DNA of 42,148 nt from Parasutterella secunda (GCF_023336895.1 NZ_JAMBLT010000013.1:1-42148); one strand, 5' to 3'; shown: positions 14,726 through 23,132, counted from the first letter of the stretch. Notes: generated from the sequence alone by a model not told the origin. Made by a program: numbers and translations.

Positions 14726-15901
14726 GTGGGCTTTGCCGTGCAGAAATTTTTCGTTTATTTACTCTCTCTTGGTCATTTATGTGTGGATTTGGCACCAGGT
14801 GCCCTCCCCGCTATTCTCCCCTTCTTAGTTTTATACAACGGGTTAAGCTACACAGAAGTGGCAGGCCTTATGTTTGCTTCATCCTGCTTGTCTTCTATTG
14901 TTCAGCCGGTATTTGGTTATTGGGCGGACAAGAGTTCAAAACAATGGTTTATGGCGTTGGGTATCGCAATGAGCGGTATCGGTTTGGGGATTTCCGGCCT
15001 TTTTTCTAATTATTGGTTTGTTTTTATCGCCATTACACTGATGGGAGTGGGAAGCTCGATCTTTCACCCTGTCGCGGCGCGGACTGTTAATCGTATTTCT
15101 TCAGGTAATAAAGCCACCGGAATCGGTATTTTCTCGGTTGGCGGCAACCTCGGTTTTGGCGTTGCTCCAATGATTGCGGCTGCAGCTCTGAGCGTATGGG
15201 GTACTTCAGGGACTGTATTGTTTTTGGTTTTCGGACTTTTGATGTCTGCGTTAATGATTTGGGCTGTCCCAAAAATGGTTGCTTCTGTACGGGCTGAGAA
15301 CCAAAAAATCCCGGCAAATCAAAAGAAAGTATCGACAGGCAGCACGAACGATTGGCATGGATTTATGCGCTTGAGCTTTGTCATTTTATTTAGAAGTATC
15401 GCGCAGACAAGCGTTTTGGCCTTCCTTCCCCTTTACTGTATCTACCGCTTTGGTATATCAGAAGCTTTATCGGGGACTTTATTGTCCTTCCTTTGTTTAA
15501 GCGGTGCGGTTATGACCGTGTTGGGCGGTTGGTTAACCGATAAAGTGGGATTGATTCGTGCTTGCAAGTTGGGTTATTTATTGATGGCCCCCGCCTTTGC
15601 ACTAGTGTTGGTAGTTCCCTCAGTATGGTGGATATACCCGATTCTTATTCTGATCAGCTTCACGTTGAATGGAACCTATGCGGCTTTTGTGGTTTTGGGA
15701 CAATCTTATTTAGCCAAAAACGTTGGATTGGCTTCGGGCGTAACCATGGGATTGTCTGCAAGTTTAGGTGGAATTTTTACACCGATTTTAGGAATGGTGG
15801 CTGACGCATACGGCATTACCACCGTTATGGTGATGCTCGTTGTAATCGGTGCGCTTTGCGCCATCTCTTCGTTCCTGTTGCCTGAACCAAAAAGTGAATA
15901 G
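14726..15901 (+). CDS. MFS transporter, fosmidomycin-resistance (Fsr) type
   Basis: A 391-residue transporter with 12 membrane segments. The start of the first helix, LSLGHLCVDLAPGALPAILPFL, is the signature of the Fsr subfamily; GVGSSIFHPVAARTVNRISSG and SVGGNLGFGVAPMIAAA are also typical. A long cytoplasmic loop near residue 190-210 divides the halves. Fsr proteins are proton-driven drug exporters, but the true substrate here is not shown by the sequence. No ATG is available: GTG 14726 or GTG 14738 is the likely start. Convergent with the DUF362 gene. Confidence 0.85.
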   Translation: MGFAVQKFFVYLLSLGHLCVDLAPGALPAILPFLVLYNGLSYTEVAGLMFASSCLSSIVQPVFGYWADKSSKQWFMALGIAMSGIGLGISGLFSNYWFVFIAITLMGVGSSIFHPVAARTVNRISSGNKATGIGIFSVGGNLGFGVAPMIAAAALSVWGTSGTVLFLVFGLLMSALMIWAVPKMVASVRAENQKIPANQKKVSTGSTNDWHGFMRLSFVILFRSIAQTSVLAFLPLYCIYRFGISEALSGTLLSFLCLSGAVMTVLGGWLTDKVGLIRACKLGYLLMAPAFALVLVVPSVWWIYPILILISFTLNGTYAAFVVLGQSYLAKNVGLASGVTMGLSASLGGIFTPILGMVADAYGITTVMVMLVVIGALCAISSFLLPEPKSE

Positions 15902-15916
15902 TGCAAAGCTAACGAA

Positions 15917-16888
15917 TTATTTAATTTCGGTGAACCGGTAGTGCGTGTAACCGACGCTGTTATTTTCGGCAATGGCTGTCAACATGGTGGAGTGTCGTTT
16001 TTCCCAGATTTGTCTGACCGTCTCATTCGGTGCGGCACCAAAAGTTAAATCGATGGAGGCCTGATCAACGGCAACAGGATCAAGGCTCGCCAAAATGCCG
16101 ATATTGCCAAGATTGGTAGCATGCTCGCAACCATCGGTCGGTTCAAAAGCATCCAGAACGTTAACGAATGCCCATCTCCCCTGCTTAGCTTGCATGGTGG
16201 CTTTAACAGCATCTGACATCGCTTCGCAGGTCGTTTGATCATCGCGCGATGAAAAATGATCCATCACTTCACCGGCTGAGTGGATAAGGCATTTTCCTTC
16301 CACGCCTGTTCCCATGCAAATGGACAAATTTTTGAGGGTGCCACCATAGAAATCTAAAAAATGGGCTTTAAAGCGAACCATTGAAATCAACGTATCGTAA
16401 TTGGCAAAATGACTGCCGGTTCTGGCAAATTTCAAGTGGTAGCCTTTTGATACCGGAAGATCCATGTATCCGTCAGCATCCAAAATATCAATGGGGGCGA
16501 TGGTTTCGTCAAAACCGTTGCCACGAGCAACTTCCAGATGTTTGGTCGTTGTGTCTCTCGGCGGATAGCAATTATTGTCAATTAAAGTGGCTTTTGTGTG
16601 ATCGGCTAAAGCCTTTACTAATTGCGGATCTAAATGCGGTCCACCAGGAGTCTCAAAAGTCATTTTGATGCCAACGCGTCCTTTAAGTGCTTGTTTTAAT
16701 GCACTATAGACACGAATTAACGCCTCTGAATTGACTTGCGGTACAAAGAAAACTTCCGGAGCGCTGGCATCGTTGACGCGGTGAGTCAAGCGCGAGGTTA
16801 GGTCGTTGTCGGCAGCGAGAGTCAGTCCGGGAGCGGCCAATGCCCCGACTGTCAGAGCCGATGATTTAAGAAAGTCTCGTCTTTTCAT
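15917..16888 (-). CDS. Tat-exported DUF362 protein
   Basis: A 323-residue protein that starts MKRRDFLKSSALTVGALAAPG, a twin-arginine signal, so it is exported folded, probably with a bound cofactor. The body matches the DUF362 family: VGIKMTFETPGGPHLDPQLVKAL, LIDNNCYPPRDTT, then CMGTGVEGKCLIHSAGEVMDHF with two close cysteines, and ASLDPVAVDQASIDLTF. DUF362 proteins are often linked to iron-sulfur centres, but no ferredoxin CxxCxxC motif is seen. The gene for a cyclophilin-like exported protein lies 12 bp upstream in the same operon. GGAGAA before ATG supports the start. Function unknown. Confidence 0.85.
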   Translation of the reverse strand: MKRRDFLKSSALTVGALAAPGLTLAADNDLTSRLTHRVNDASAPEVFFVPQVNSEALIRVYSALKQALKGRVGIKMTFETPGGPHLDPQLVKALADHTKATLIDNNCYPPRDTTTKHLEVARGNGFDETIAPIDILDADGYMDLPVSKGYHLKFARTGSHFANYDTLISMVRFKAHFLDFYGGTLKNLSICMGTGVEGKCLIHSAGEVMDHFSSRDDQTTCEAMSDAVKATMQAKQGRWAFVNVLDAFEPTDGCEHATNLGNIGILASLDPVAVDQASIDLTFGAAPNETVRQIWEKRHSTMLTAIAENNSVGYTHYRFTEIK

Positions 16889-16900
16889 ACTAATTCTCCA

Positions 16901-17320
16901 CTATTTTTTAATTGCTCTGAATGTAACAGGCTGATTTCCGCTTTGTTTAAGAGCTTCGGTGGCTTCGGATGACATTTTCCCCATCGGGACTAAATCTTCT
17001 GAATGTCTGAAATCTTTGACGAAAACACAAATATTTCCCCAAGGAATGTAATAGGCTAGATCGCCGACTTTGGGATCAGTAGCTGTCGGTGCTGAACCGA
17101 TCGTTAAAGGTTGTTTTAAATAAGCGATGCGTTCGGTTGAACCAAAGTTTTCAAATGTTAGCGTCATCGGCAGCCTGTCAGCAAAGGCCCGAGCCGCGTC
17201 ATGTTTGAGAAGATCAACGGCAAAAGCTCGTTCACCAATGATCATTTCAATAGTTTGAGCCATCACGGTTTCTCCCATCAATAAAGTGCTCAAAACAAAG
17301 GGCAGCAGGATTTTTTTCAT
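16901..17320 (-). CDS. Exported cyclophilin-like fold protein
   Basis: Starting at ATG 17320 (after GGGAGAG) it encodes 139 residues with a Sec signal (MKKILLPFVLSTLLMGETVMA). The mature protein reads IEMIIGERAFAVDLLKHDAARAFADRLPMTLTFENFGSTERIAYL, then DLAYYIPWGNICVFVKDFRHSEDLVPMGKM, the pattern of small cyclophilin-like-fold proteins common in gut bacteria. The name reflects the fold; prolyl isomerase activity is not implied. It forms an operon with the DUF362 gene 12 bp downstream. The frame extends to TTG 17341 without support. Confidence 0.8.
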   Translation of the reverse strand: MKKILLPFVLSTLLMGETVMAQTIEMIIGERAFAVDLLKHDAARAFADRLPMTLTFENFGSTERIAYLKQPLTIGSAPTATDPKVGDLAYYIPWGNICVFVKDFRHSEDLVPMGKMSSEATEALKQSGNQPVTFRAIKK

Positions 17321-17452
17321 TGATCTCTCCCTTTTGAACAAATTTTCTTTGTTTTATTTTTGCAAAAGCTCTTTGAGAATGATTGCCTGAATATGGCTCA
17401 TCTTTGAGGAATTCTCTATATTTAATATTTTTGGTGCTCTTTAACAGCGACA

Positions 17453-17483
17453 AAAAAGCCGAGCAGTTTTTGCCCGGCTTTTT
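17453..17483. terminator. Bidirectional terminator
   Basis: Stem AAAAAGCCGAGC (17453-17464) with GCCCGGCTTTTT (17472-17483), one mismatch, 7-nt loop. The A and T runs flank a GC core, so it can act on both strands; it lies just past the stop of the MFS gene ending at 17500. Confidence 0.75.
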
Positions 17484-17499
17484 CCCCTATTAATACGGA

Positions 17500-18774
17500 T
17501 TAGTTGAAAACACTTTGATGCCGTTTAATCATCACCAGTCCCATCGTAAGCAGTGCGCAGATAAATAAGAAAGCACCCTGTAATGAAACGGCCGATGAAA
17601 TCGCTCCAATCAATGCCGGCCCGGCTAATAAGCCACCATAGCCCACTGTGGTAACAGCGGTAATGGCTTTGACACTATCCATTGAGTTGGTTCTGGAGGC
17701 AGCCGAAATCAGAATCGGCGCCAAGTTGGCAATACCCAAACCCATCACAAAGAGTGAGGCAAACGCAGCGATCGGATGAGGTATAAAAACAAGTGCCAAA
17801 AGCGTTACTAAAATCAAAAGCGTGCCAATCGTTAAAACGGCTTGAGGGCCCAACTTTGTCGTTAATTGGTCACCGGTTAAGCGAGAAATAGCCATTGCGA
17901 TGACAAAGAGCGTGTACCCGAAAGCACTGGCTTCTTGGGGTACTCCGGCATTGTCTCGAAGATAAATCGCACTCCAGTCCAGCATCGCGCCTTCAGCTAA
18001 AAAGATAACGCCGCAAATAACAGCCAAAACACCGATGGGACCCATCAGACTAAAACAAATTTTGCCGGTCTTTTCTTTTTTAGGCGCTTCAAGTTTAGTG
18101 TTTTCAATTTTTCGCAAAATGGCGATTAACACCAAAGCTAAGACAATCATCAAGAACCCAACGGCGGTTATCGGGGCAAAACCCGAGACAAATAAAGCAG
18201 TCAGAGCGGCAGCCGAGGCGACTTCACCGATGGAGTAAGCGGCATGCAGCCCACTCATGAGACGGCTTTTTTGGCGATTTTCAAGATAGGTGCCATAAAT
18301 GTTGACGCTTACTTCAAGGCAACCTAGCGCAACGCCATAAGTCAGTAAAGCGAAGCATTCAAAGTAAAAACCGGGCATCAACGCCAAGAGCACTAAAAGC
18401 AGGCAGGAGGCAAGACCTGATAAAGCAATGGCGTTTCTTGCGCCCAGTCTCTGAGTTAGGGTACCCGCAAGAGGCATACCGACAAAGGATCCCACCCCTA
18501 ATCCCAAAAGAAGGAATCCCAAAACATAAGGCTCAAGTGCAAGCTTGGATTGCACAAAGGGAATCAATGGCGCCCATGATGCAACAGTGAAACCTCCGGT
18601 GAAAAAGCCGATACGGGCAGCCCAAAGTTCAAACTTTGAGACGGCTCTTGTACGGTTTGCCGCATTGGTTTTCTCACTGAAAGGTAAGTCAGACTGGGTA
18701 TGAAGTACTGATAAGTCATGTTCAGAAGTGCTGACTGCACTGTCTGGTTTGTGTTTTAGAGAATGTAAAGCCAT
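17500..18774 (-). CDS. MFS transporter, YbjJ-like
   Basis: A 424-residue, 12-helix transporter with an unusually long hydrophilic N-terminus of about 45 residues before the first helix (ARIGFFTGGFTVASWAPLIPFVQSKL). The MFS loop motif reads GMPLAGTLTQRLGARNAI, and LSGLASCLLLVLLALMPG and YGTYLENRQKSRLMSGLHAAYSIGEVASA match the YbjJ/fucose-permease-like branch. Substrate unknown. It is divergent from a LysR gene across 97 bp that hold a palindrome, so the regulator probably controls it. No clear ribosome binding site precedes ATG 18774. Confidence 0.8.
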   Translation of the reverse strand: MALHSLKHKPDSAVSTSEHDLSVLHTQSDLPFSEKTNAANRTRAVSKFELWAARIGFFTGGFTVASWAPLIPFVQSKLALEPYVLGFLLLGLGVGSFVGMPLAGTLTQRLGARNAIALSGLASCLLLVLLALMPGFYFECFALLTYGVALGCLEVSVNIYGTYLENRQKSRLMSGLHAAYSIGEVASAAALTALFVSGFAPITAVGFLMIVLALVLIAILRKIENTKLEAPKKEKTGKICFSLMGPIGVLAVICGVIFLAEGAMLDWSAIYLRDNAGVPQEASAFGYTLFVIAMAISRLTGDQLTTKLGPQAVLTIGTLLILVTLLALVFIPHPIAAFASLFVMGLGIANLAPILISAASRTNSMDSVKAITAVTTVGYGGLLAGPALIGAISSAVSLQGAFLFICALLTMGLVMIKRHQSVFN

Positions 18775-18842
18775 AAATAACTAATTGATTAACCTAGATA
18801 CTTGGTATTATTTCATCAAAAAGCCGAAATAACGAGTTAGAA

Positions 18843-18862
18843 TCTATCAACATTCTGATAGA
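18843..18862. promoter_or_regulatory. Candidate LysR-type operator
   Basis: TCTATCA and TGATAGA (18843-18849 and 18856-18862) form a perfect 7-bp inverted repeat with a 6-bp gap, ending 9 bp before the LysR gene start and between the divergent genes. LysR regulators bind interrupted palindromes of the T-N11-A type in this position. Confidence 0.55.
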
Positions 18863-18871
18863 GGTGCCGTA

Positions 18872-19762
18872 ATGGGTCTTAAAATTGATGAAATTCGCTC
18901 TTTTGTAGCGGTGGCGGAAACGGGTTCCTTTTCGGCGGCCGCGAGAAACCTCAAGCGAGCGCAGTCGGTAGTGTCCATGCACATTGCCGGTTTTGAAGCC
19001 GAACTTGGTTATAAACTTTTCGATCGAACCCCTAAACCGGTGCTAACTGCTCAAGGTCGAGAGCTTTTGGTCGGAGCCAAACGTGTTTTAGTGGAAGCCG
19101 ATCGTCTGCAAAACCGCGCGCTTACACTTAGCGAGACTCAAACTCCCTCCATTTATATGGGTATTGATTTGGTGCTTGAAGCACCGGTCATGATTGATTT
19201 ATTAAGACTTTTTGCTAAATCATTCCCCTCGGTTCGTCTGCAGATTGAAAATATTTCGGGTTCGGAAGCCAAGTGGTTTTTCACGAAAACAGCCATGAAT
19301 TTGGCTTTGGTTTTCTCATCAGATCCGTCGCTAGAAAGTGATGAATATATTTTGGGCCACTCCCCGTTATCGATTGTCGTGGCAAAGAATCATCCGCTTG
19401 CGGCCATTGACAGACCAACAGTGGATGATTTGAGACGTTATCGTCAGATAGTCGTTCATGCGCGTGATCCGCAATCCCCCAGTCCTGCTGTGGTTAACAC
19501 GGATTATTGGGAAATCGATAGTGGTTTATGGGCTTTGGGGTTAGCAGCCCGTGGGGTGGGTTGGGCCATTTTGCCGAACTTCCTTTTAATCGGTCAGTCC
19601 GCTTTTCGCAGTTCAGTGGTGACGATTAACTCTCCGTTCAGACTTGAAGCTCAGCGTCTCGTTCTCAGAAGTAAAAAGGGAGAAGTCAGCGCAGAGATAA
19701 TTGATTGGTGGGCTAAGACCATTGATAAAAATAAAACAAAGTTAGGACTTCAGGTTCAATAG
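18872..19762 (+). CDS. LysR-family transcriptional regulator
   Basis: A 296-residue protein with the N-terminal winged helix-turn-helix of LysR regulators (MGLKIDEIRSFVAVAETGSFSAAARNLKRAQSVVSMHIAGFEAELGYKLFDR) and a C-terminal effector-binding domain of about 200 residues (PSIYMGIDLVLEAPVMIDLLRLFAKSFPSVRLQIEN, LGLAARGVGWAILPNFL). GAGGTG precedes the ATG. The divergent YbjJ-like transporter and the shared palindrome point to it as target; the effector is unknown. Confidence 0.9.
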   Translation: MGLKIDEIRSFVAVAETGSFSAAARNLKRAQSVVSMHIAGFEAELGYKLFDRTPKPVLTAQGRELLVGAKRVLVEADRLQNRALTLSETQTPSIYMGIDLVLEAPVMIDLLRLFAKSFPSVRLQIENISGSEAKWFFTKTAMNLALVFSSDPSLESDEYILGHSPLSIVVAKNHPLAAIDRPTVDDLRRYRQIVVHARDPQSPSPAVVNTDYWEIDSGLWALGLAARGVGWAILPNFLLIGQSAFRSSVVTINSPFRLEAQRLVLRSKKGEVSAEIIDWWAKTIDKNKTKLGLQVQ

Positions 19763-20023
19763 TACAAGACAGAATCGGTTAAATTTTCGCTCTATTTGAC
19801 ACGAAGTGAAGGAATAACTGAAGGATAATAAAGCAAAGAAAGCAGAGGGGTCTTGAAAATTGCCGTCAGTTCCGCAAACCTCAACCATTTGTTGGTCAAT
19901 TGCCCAGGCTCTGGCTCATGGAGCATGATCGTTTTTTACGGAACTTAATTAATGACTAACTTTCTAGGCAATGGTGCTTGATCTTATTACAATAAATCGT
20001 GCCTATTTTATTTCTGTGCCACC
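19763..20023. other. Intergenic region with possible structured RNA
   Basis: No open frame of note. AGTTCCG (19868-19874) pairs with CGGAACT (19939-19945), enclosing about 64 nt that hold two smaller hairpins (ACCA with TGGT, and GCTC with GAGC) and a T6 run before the closing strand. It does not match a riboswitch I recognise. Confidence 0.25.
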
Positions 20024-20470
20024 ATGAACTTTATTGTTAAGCATTTTTCTGAACTGTCCACTGAAGAGCTCTTTAAAATTTATCGGTTACGAGTAGCCGT
20101 TTTTGTCGTCGAGCAGCAATGCGCCTATCAGGAAGTCGATGAGGCAGATAAAGTTTCCTACCATCTTTGGCTTCAAGAAGGCGAAACAATTTTGGCCTAT
20201 TTAAGAGTCATTCCTGCCGGTGTCCTCAGACATGAAGTCTCATTGGGCCGAGTGATTGCTGTTAAGCGTCATCAGGGACTCGGGACAAAAATCGTCGAAC
20301 ACGCAATTGCGTTTGCAAAAGAACAATTAGGAGCTGGAGAAATTGTCATTGAGGCACAGACTTACGTACGAGGTTTGTATGAAAAATTAGGTTTTAGGGC
20401 AGAGTCTGAAGAATTTTTAGAAGACGGAATTCCCCATGTTCGTATGAGACTTCTTCTTAAAAAAACTTAA
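20024..20470 (+). CDS. elaA: GNAT acetyltransferase, ElaA-like
   Basis: A 148-residue acetyltransferase. The ElaA signature is at the start: LSTEELFKIYRLRVAVFVVEQQCAYQEVDEAD, followed by the GNAT core with SLGRVIAVKRHQGLGTKIVEHAI (acetyl-CoA pyrophosphate loop, R/Q-x-x-G-x-G form) and EAQTYVRGLYEKLGFRAESEEFLEDGIPHVRM at the end. The protein or small-molecule acceptor is unknown. It is a single gene upstream of a tRNA. Confidence 0.85.
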   Translation: MNFIVKHFSELSTEELFKIYRLRVAVFVVEQQCAYQEVDEADKVSYHLWLQEGETILAYLRVIPAGVLRHEVSLGRVIAVKRHQGLGTKIVEHAIAFAKEQLGAGEIVIEAQTYVRGLYEKLGFRAESEEFLEDGIPHVRMRLLLKKT

Positions 20471-20477
20471 GAAGGTA

Positions 20478-20506
20478 CAGACAAATTGCTTTCAACCTGA
20501 TAAAAT
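20478..20506 (+). promoter_or_regulatory. Promoter of tRNA-Gln
   Basis: CAGACA (20478-20483), 17-bp spacer, TAAAAT (20501-20506). Transcription would begin about 25 nt before the tRNA. Confidence 0.45.
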
Positions 20507-20536
20507 TCACGCCCTAACGTTCGTTAGGTACCTTTA

Positions 20537-20611
20537 GGGGCATAGCACAATGGTTAGTGTACTCGGCTCTGAACCGAGGTATCTTGGTTCGATTCCAAGT
20601 GCCCCCGCCAC
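20537..20611 (+). tRNA. tRNA-Gln (anticodon CTG)
   Basis: A complete cloverleaf of 75 nt with encoded CCA. The anticodon stem is CTCGG/CCGAG around loop CTCTGAA, giving anticodon CTG (reads CAG, Gln). The T arm is CTTGG, TTCGATT, CCAAG. The acceptor stem pairs GGGGCA with TGCCCC; base 1 (A) faces C72, an unpaired first position, and G73 is the discriminator. Weak 1-72 pairs are a known identity element for glutaminyl-tRNA synthetase. Confidence 0.93.
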
Positions 20612-20683
20612 TCTCTCCCTCGTTTAATTCAATTCGTTGACTTCACAAGACATTCAAAGATTTTTGTCAACACTCTTTATCTT

Positions 20684-21001
20684 ATCCGCACTTTCCTTCT
20701 TTTCCGACAAAACCATCATGTTGAAAACGACTATCCGATTGTCTTTCACGGGTTCTTGCCCCTACAGTTTTTCGGTGTGTTCGTAGCGATCGGTTTGTAT
20801 CTGGTGCTGCTGTATTTTTGTGGCTATTACGTTTCGACCGCTTTGTATTTGATTGGATCGCTTTTGTTTTTGAAGGTACCGATGAAATACAACCTGATGA
20901 CTGTTGTCGTGATGATCATGATGGTGGCGGTTGTGTTCTCGTATTTTCAGTTCCCCTTCCCACGGGGCTTTTATTCGGCTAAAAGGAGTCCGACATGTTA
21001 G
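20684..21001 (+). pseudogene. tctB: tctB remnant (small membrane subunit of a tripartite tricarboxylate transporter)
   Basis: The open frame gives DYPIVFHGFLPLQFFGVFVAIGLYLVLLYFCGYYVSTALYLIGSLLFLKVPMKYNLMTVVVMIMMVAVVFSYFQFPFPRGFY, the last membrane segments and the end of a TctB-type subunit. The first helices and a credible start are missing; a neighbouring frame upstream still looks hydrophobic (FLSTLFILSALSFF), hinting at a frameshift. The end overlaps the tctA start by 7 bp as in intact operons. Confidence 0.65.
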
Positions 21002-21117
21002 AGACATTATCTTCAATGGGCGCGGGCTTCATCAATGCCTTTTCACCGATAAACCTTCTTGCAATGGTGGCCTCCACCGCTTTGGGGATCACGATCGGAT
21101 GTCTTCCGGGGGATTGA
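20995..21117 (+). pseudogene. tctA: tctA remnant, N-terminal 40 residues
   Basis: AAAAGGAG then ATG 20995 begins MLETLSSMGAGFINAFSPINLLAMVASTALGITIGCLPG, the start of the large TctA subunit (about 500 residues when whole), up to its first conserved GxLPG loop. It stops at TGA 21115 because a large deletion joins it to another sequence. Confidence 0.75.
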
Positions 21118-21199
21118 CTTTAAGGACGATAAACAATTGGGCGAACTGATCAAGGCCCAGGACGTTTTTGCCCTCGAAGTGATTTCGAAGCTCTATTAA
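21113..21199 (+). pseudogene. C-terminal tail of a lost gene fused to the tctA remnant
   Basis: In a second frame the sequence reads IDFKDDKQLGELIKAQDVFALEVISKLY and stops at TAA 21197. This looks like the real C-terminus of a soluble protein, possibly the periplasmic receptor of the same transporter system, but too little remains to be sure. A terminator follows at 21241. Confidence 0.4.
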
Positions 21200-21240
21200 T
21201 TTCAGATTTAATTCAGATCTGACTGTTCGTTTGTGAATGA

Positions 21241-21277
21241 GGCCGCGAAGGGATTACACTTTCGGGGTCTTTTTTTG
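21241..21277 (+). terminator. Terminator of the collapsed tct operon
   Basis: Stem GGCCGCGAAGG (21241-21251) with CTTTCGGGGTC (21259-21269), one mismatch and two G-T pairs, 7-nt loop, then eight Ts (21270-21277). It has survived the deletion and separates the remnant from the next gene. Confidence 0.7.
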
Positions 21278-21288
21278 ATTTTTAACCA

Positions 21289-22461
21289 ATGACAGGGATA
21301 AAAAATACGGCTTATCCGCCAATCATTGTTTTTCTAGCCTTGCTGATGACGATTCTGGTCATGCGCGGACCCATCACCTGTGTGGGCGCTGTTGCAGAGG
21401 AAATCATTAAAACCCTTCATATCGGCTACCCCGCTTACGGATTTCTCACCGCACTACCCATCGCTTGTTTCGGACTCTTTTGCGCGGCGGCGCCAGCAAT
21501 GAGCAAACGTTTCGGGCTTCTCGTTACCGTATTGATTTGTTTAGCACTGATTCTTATCGGCACGGCAGGTCGTCTAATCCCTTCTTATTCAGTCATGCTT
21601 ATGGCAACAGCTCTCATCGGAATCGGCATTGCCGTTCTCAATGTGTTGATGCCTGTTTTGCTTAGAGATTATTTTCCGAATAACATCGCCCTGGTTATGG
21701 GAGTGTTCACAGGATTTATCGGTTTTTCCGGATCAATAGGCGCTTATTTTTCAGTGCCGCTTTTAGATGCGTTTGGTTCTCTTGAGGCCCCTTTAGGGCT
21801 TTGGGTGCTGATGTCGGCTTTGGCGCTTGTGGCGTGGTTTTTGGCGCCCCGCGCTAAACGAATCACTGTGGCGGGCGGCGCTTTTCAGTGGGCGCTATTG
21901 AAAAAGCCCCTGACATGGGCCGTGATTTTTGTGATGGGAATGCAGTCGCTCACTATTTATACAACGGTGGCGTGGCTTCCCACCATTTTGAGCACTTTAG
22001 GTTTTTCTGCTTCCGAGGCCGGATTGGGCTCCGCTGTTTTCTTGCTCGTGAGCGCGCCAGCGAGTATTTTGACGGCGGCTTTCATCAAAGCGGTCGGCGG
22101 TGAGCGCCCGGCCTCCCTGATTATGACGGCAAGTTTTGCTATCGGCATCGTCCTTTGGTTATTGGGCGGAACCTGGTCCTTTGTGGGATGTGTTTTAGCC
22201 GGTATTCCCCAAGGCATCACTTTCAGTATGGCGATGATTTTAATGGCAAAAAAGACCAACAGTCTTTCTCAGCTTTTGGTCATTTCCAGTCTTGCGCAGG
22301 GAATCGGTTACGTTTTGGCCGGTTTTGGCCCCTTTATCTGCGGTCTGCTTTACCAAGGGGATGGTCAGTGGCTGTCTGTGGTTGGTTTCATGTTGTGCGC
22401 GGTGGCACTTTGGGGACTGAGCGCCTGGTATGCATTCGGTGACCGAAAGCTTTTTGATTAG
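21289..22461 (+). CDS. MFS transporter, CynX/NimT-like
   Basis: A 390-residue protein with 12 membrane segments. The opening LLMTILVMRGPITCVGAVAEEI and LIGIGIAVLNVLMPVLLRDYFPNNIALVMGVFTGFIGFSGSIGAYFSVPL match the CynX/YeaN (NimT) branch of cyanate and 2-nitroimidazole transporters. The second half has GMQSLTIYTTVAWLPTIL and ends YAFGDRKLFD. The substrate cannot be predicted. It begins 11 bp after the T run of a terminator, so its promoter must overlap that region or lie within it. Confidence 0.85.
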   Translation: MTGIKNTAYPPIIVFLALLMTILVMRGPITCVGAVAEEIIKTLHIGYPAYGFLTALPIACFGLFCAAAPAMSKRFGLLVTVLICLALILIGTAGRLIPSYSVMLMATALIGIGIAVLNVLMPVLLRDYFPNNIALVMGVFTGFIGFSGSIGAYFSVPLLDAFGSLEAPLGLWVLMSALALVAWFLAPRAKRITVAGGAFQWALLKKPLTWAVIFVMGMQSLTIYTTVAWLPTILSTLGFSASEAGLGSAVFLLVSAPASILTAAFIKAVGGERPASLIMTASFAIGIVLWLLGGTWSFVGCVLAGIPQGITFSMAMILMAKKTNSLSQLLVISSLAQGIGYVLAGFGPFICGLLYQGDGQWLSVVGFMLCAVALWGLSAWYAFGDRKLFD

Positions 22462-22482
22462 GCGCTCATTACCATTGGTGCT

Positions 22483-23016
22483 TTAATTTTTAACTTTGAC
22501 GTCGGGGAAATCTTCAAGAAGCCCTTCTGTCACGTTGGTAGCCAATTTCTCATAAGGCGGCTTGATCTTGTGATAGGCTGAAGCAACAAGGTCTGTCGCC
22601 AAAGCGATGTGCCAATCGTCAAGCTGCGAATTCGGTAGTGAATCCGATGAGTAAGTCTTTTTGTAAATCAGCTCGCCTTGAGCGTCGTGCAATTCGTAGT
22701 GGACTCGAAGCTTTGTGTAGGTACCCAATACCGCGTAGTTATTTTGAACACCTTCAATTCTCGCAACGAGTTTGGCATCGGCGCTGTCTGATTTAGAAGT
22801 TTCGTGAAGAACCTTATAGCCCTTCTCTTCTAATCCTTTTTGGGTCTTTTTAAGTAGAACTTGATAAATGTCGGACTCGACGTTGTTTTTAGGCATCCCC
22901 GTGTAAACGTAGATGCTGTCGATTCCTTCAGTATTGATTTCCGGTTGATGTGTAAAAGTTGAGCAACCGGTTAAAAGTACCGCACAGGCGGAGAGGGTCA
23001 AAAGCTTTGTACGCAT
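22483..23016 (-). CDS. Predicted lipoprotein
   Basis: A 177-residue protein with a lipoprotein signal, LLTLSACAVLLTGC, lipid-anchored at Cys18. The mature domain (IDSIYVYTGMPKNNVESDIYQVLLKKTQKGLEEKGYKVL, LVARIEGVQNNYAVLGTYTKLRVHYEL) has the alternating beta/alpha pattern of small outer-membrane lipoproteins of unknown function. Single gene, facing the convergent MFS gene. Confidence 0.75.
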   Translation of the reverse strand: MRTKLLTLSACAVLLTGCSTFTHQPEINTEGIDSIYVYTGMPKNNVESDIYQVLLKKTQKGLEEKGYKVLHETSKSDSADAKLVARIEGVQNNYAVLGTYTKLRVHYELHDAQGELIYKKTYSSDSLPNSQLDDWHIALATDLVASAYHKIKPPYEKLATNVTEGLLEDFPDVKVKN

Positions 23017-23132
23017 TGGCGAACTCCGTCAAAAATGAAATTAGAGTTCGCCATTTTAACTAAAAAGCTTTCTGACATTTTTGAAAAATCGTAAAAAAAT
23101 ATGAATTCTCAATAAGTTATAGCTTCCGGCAA

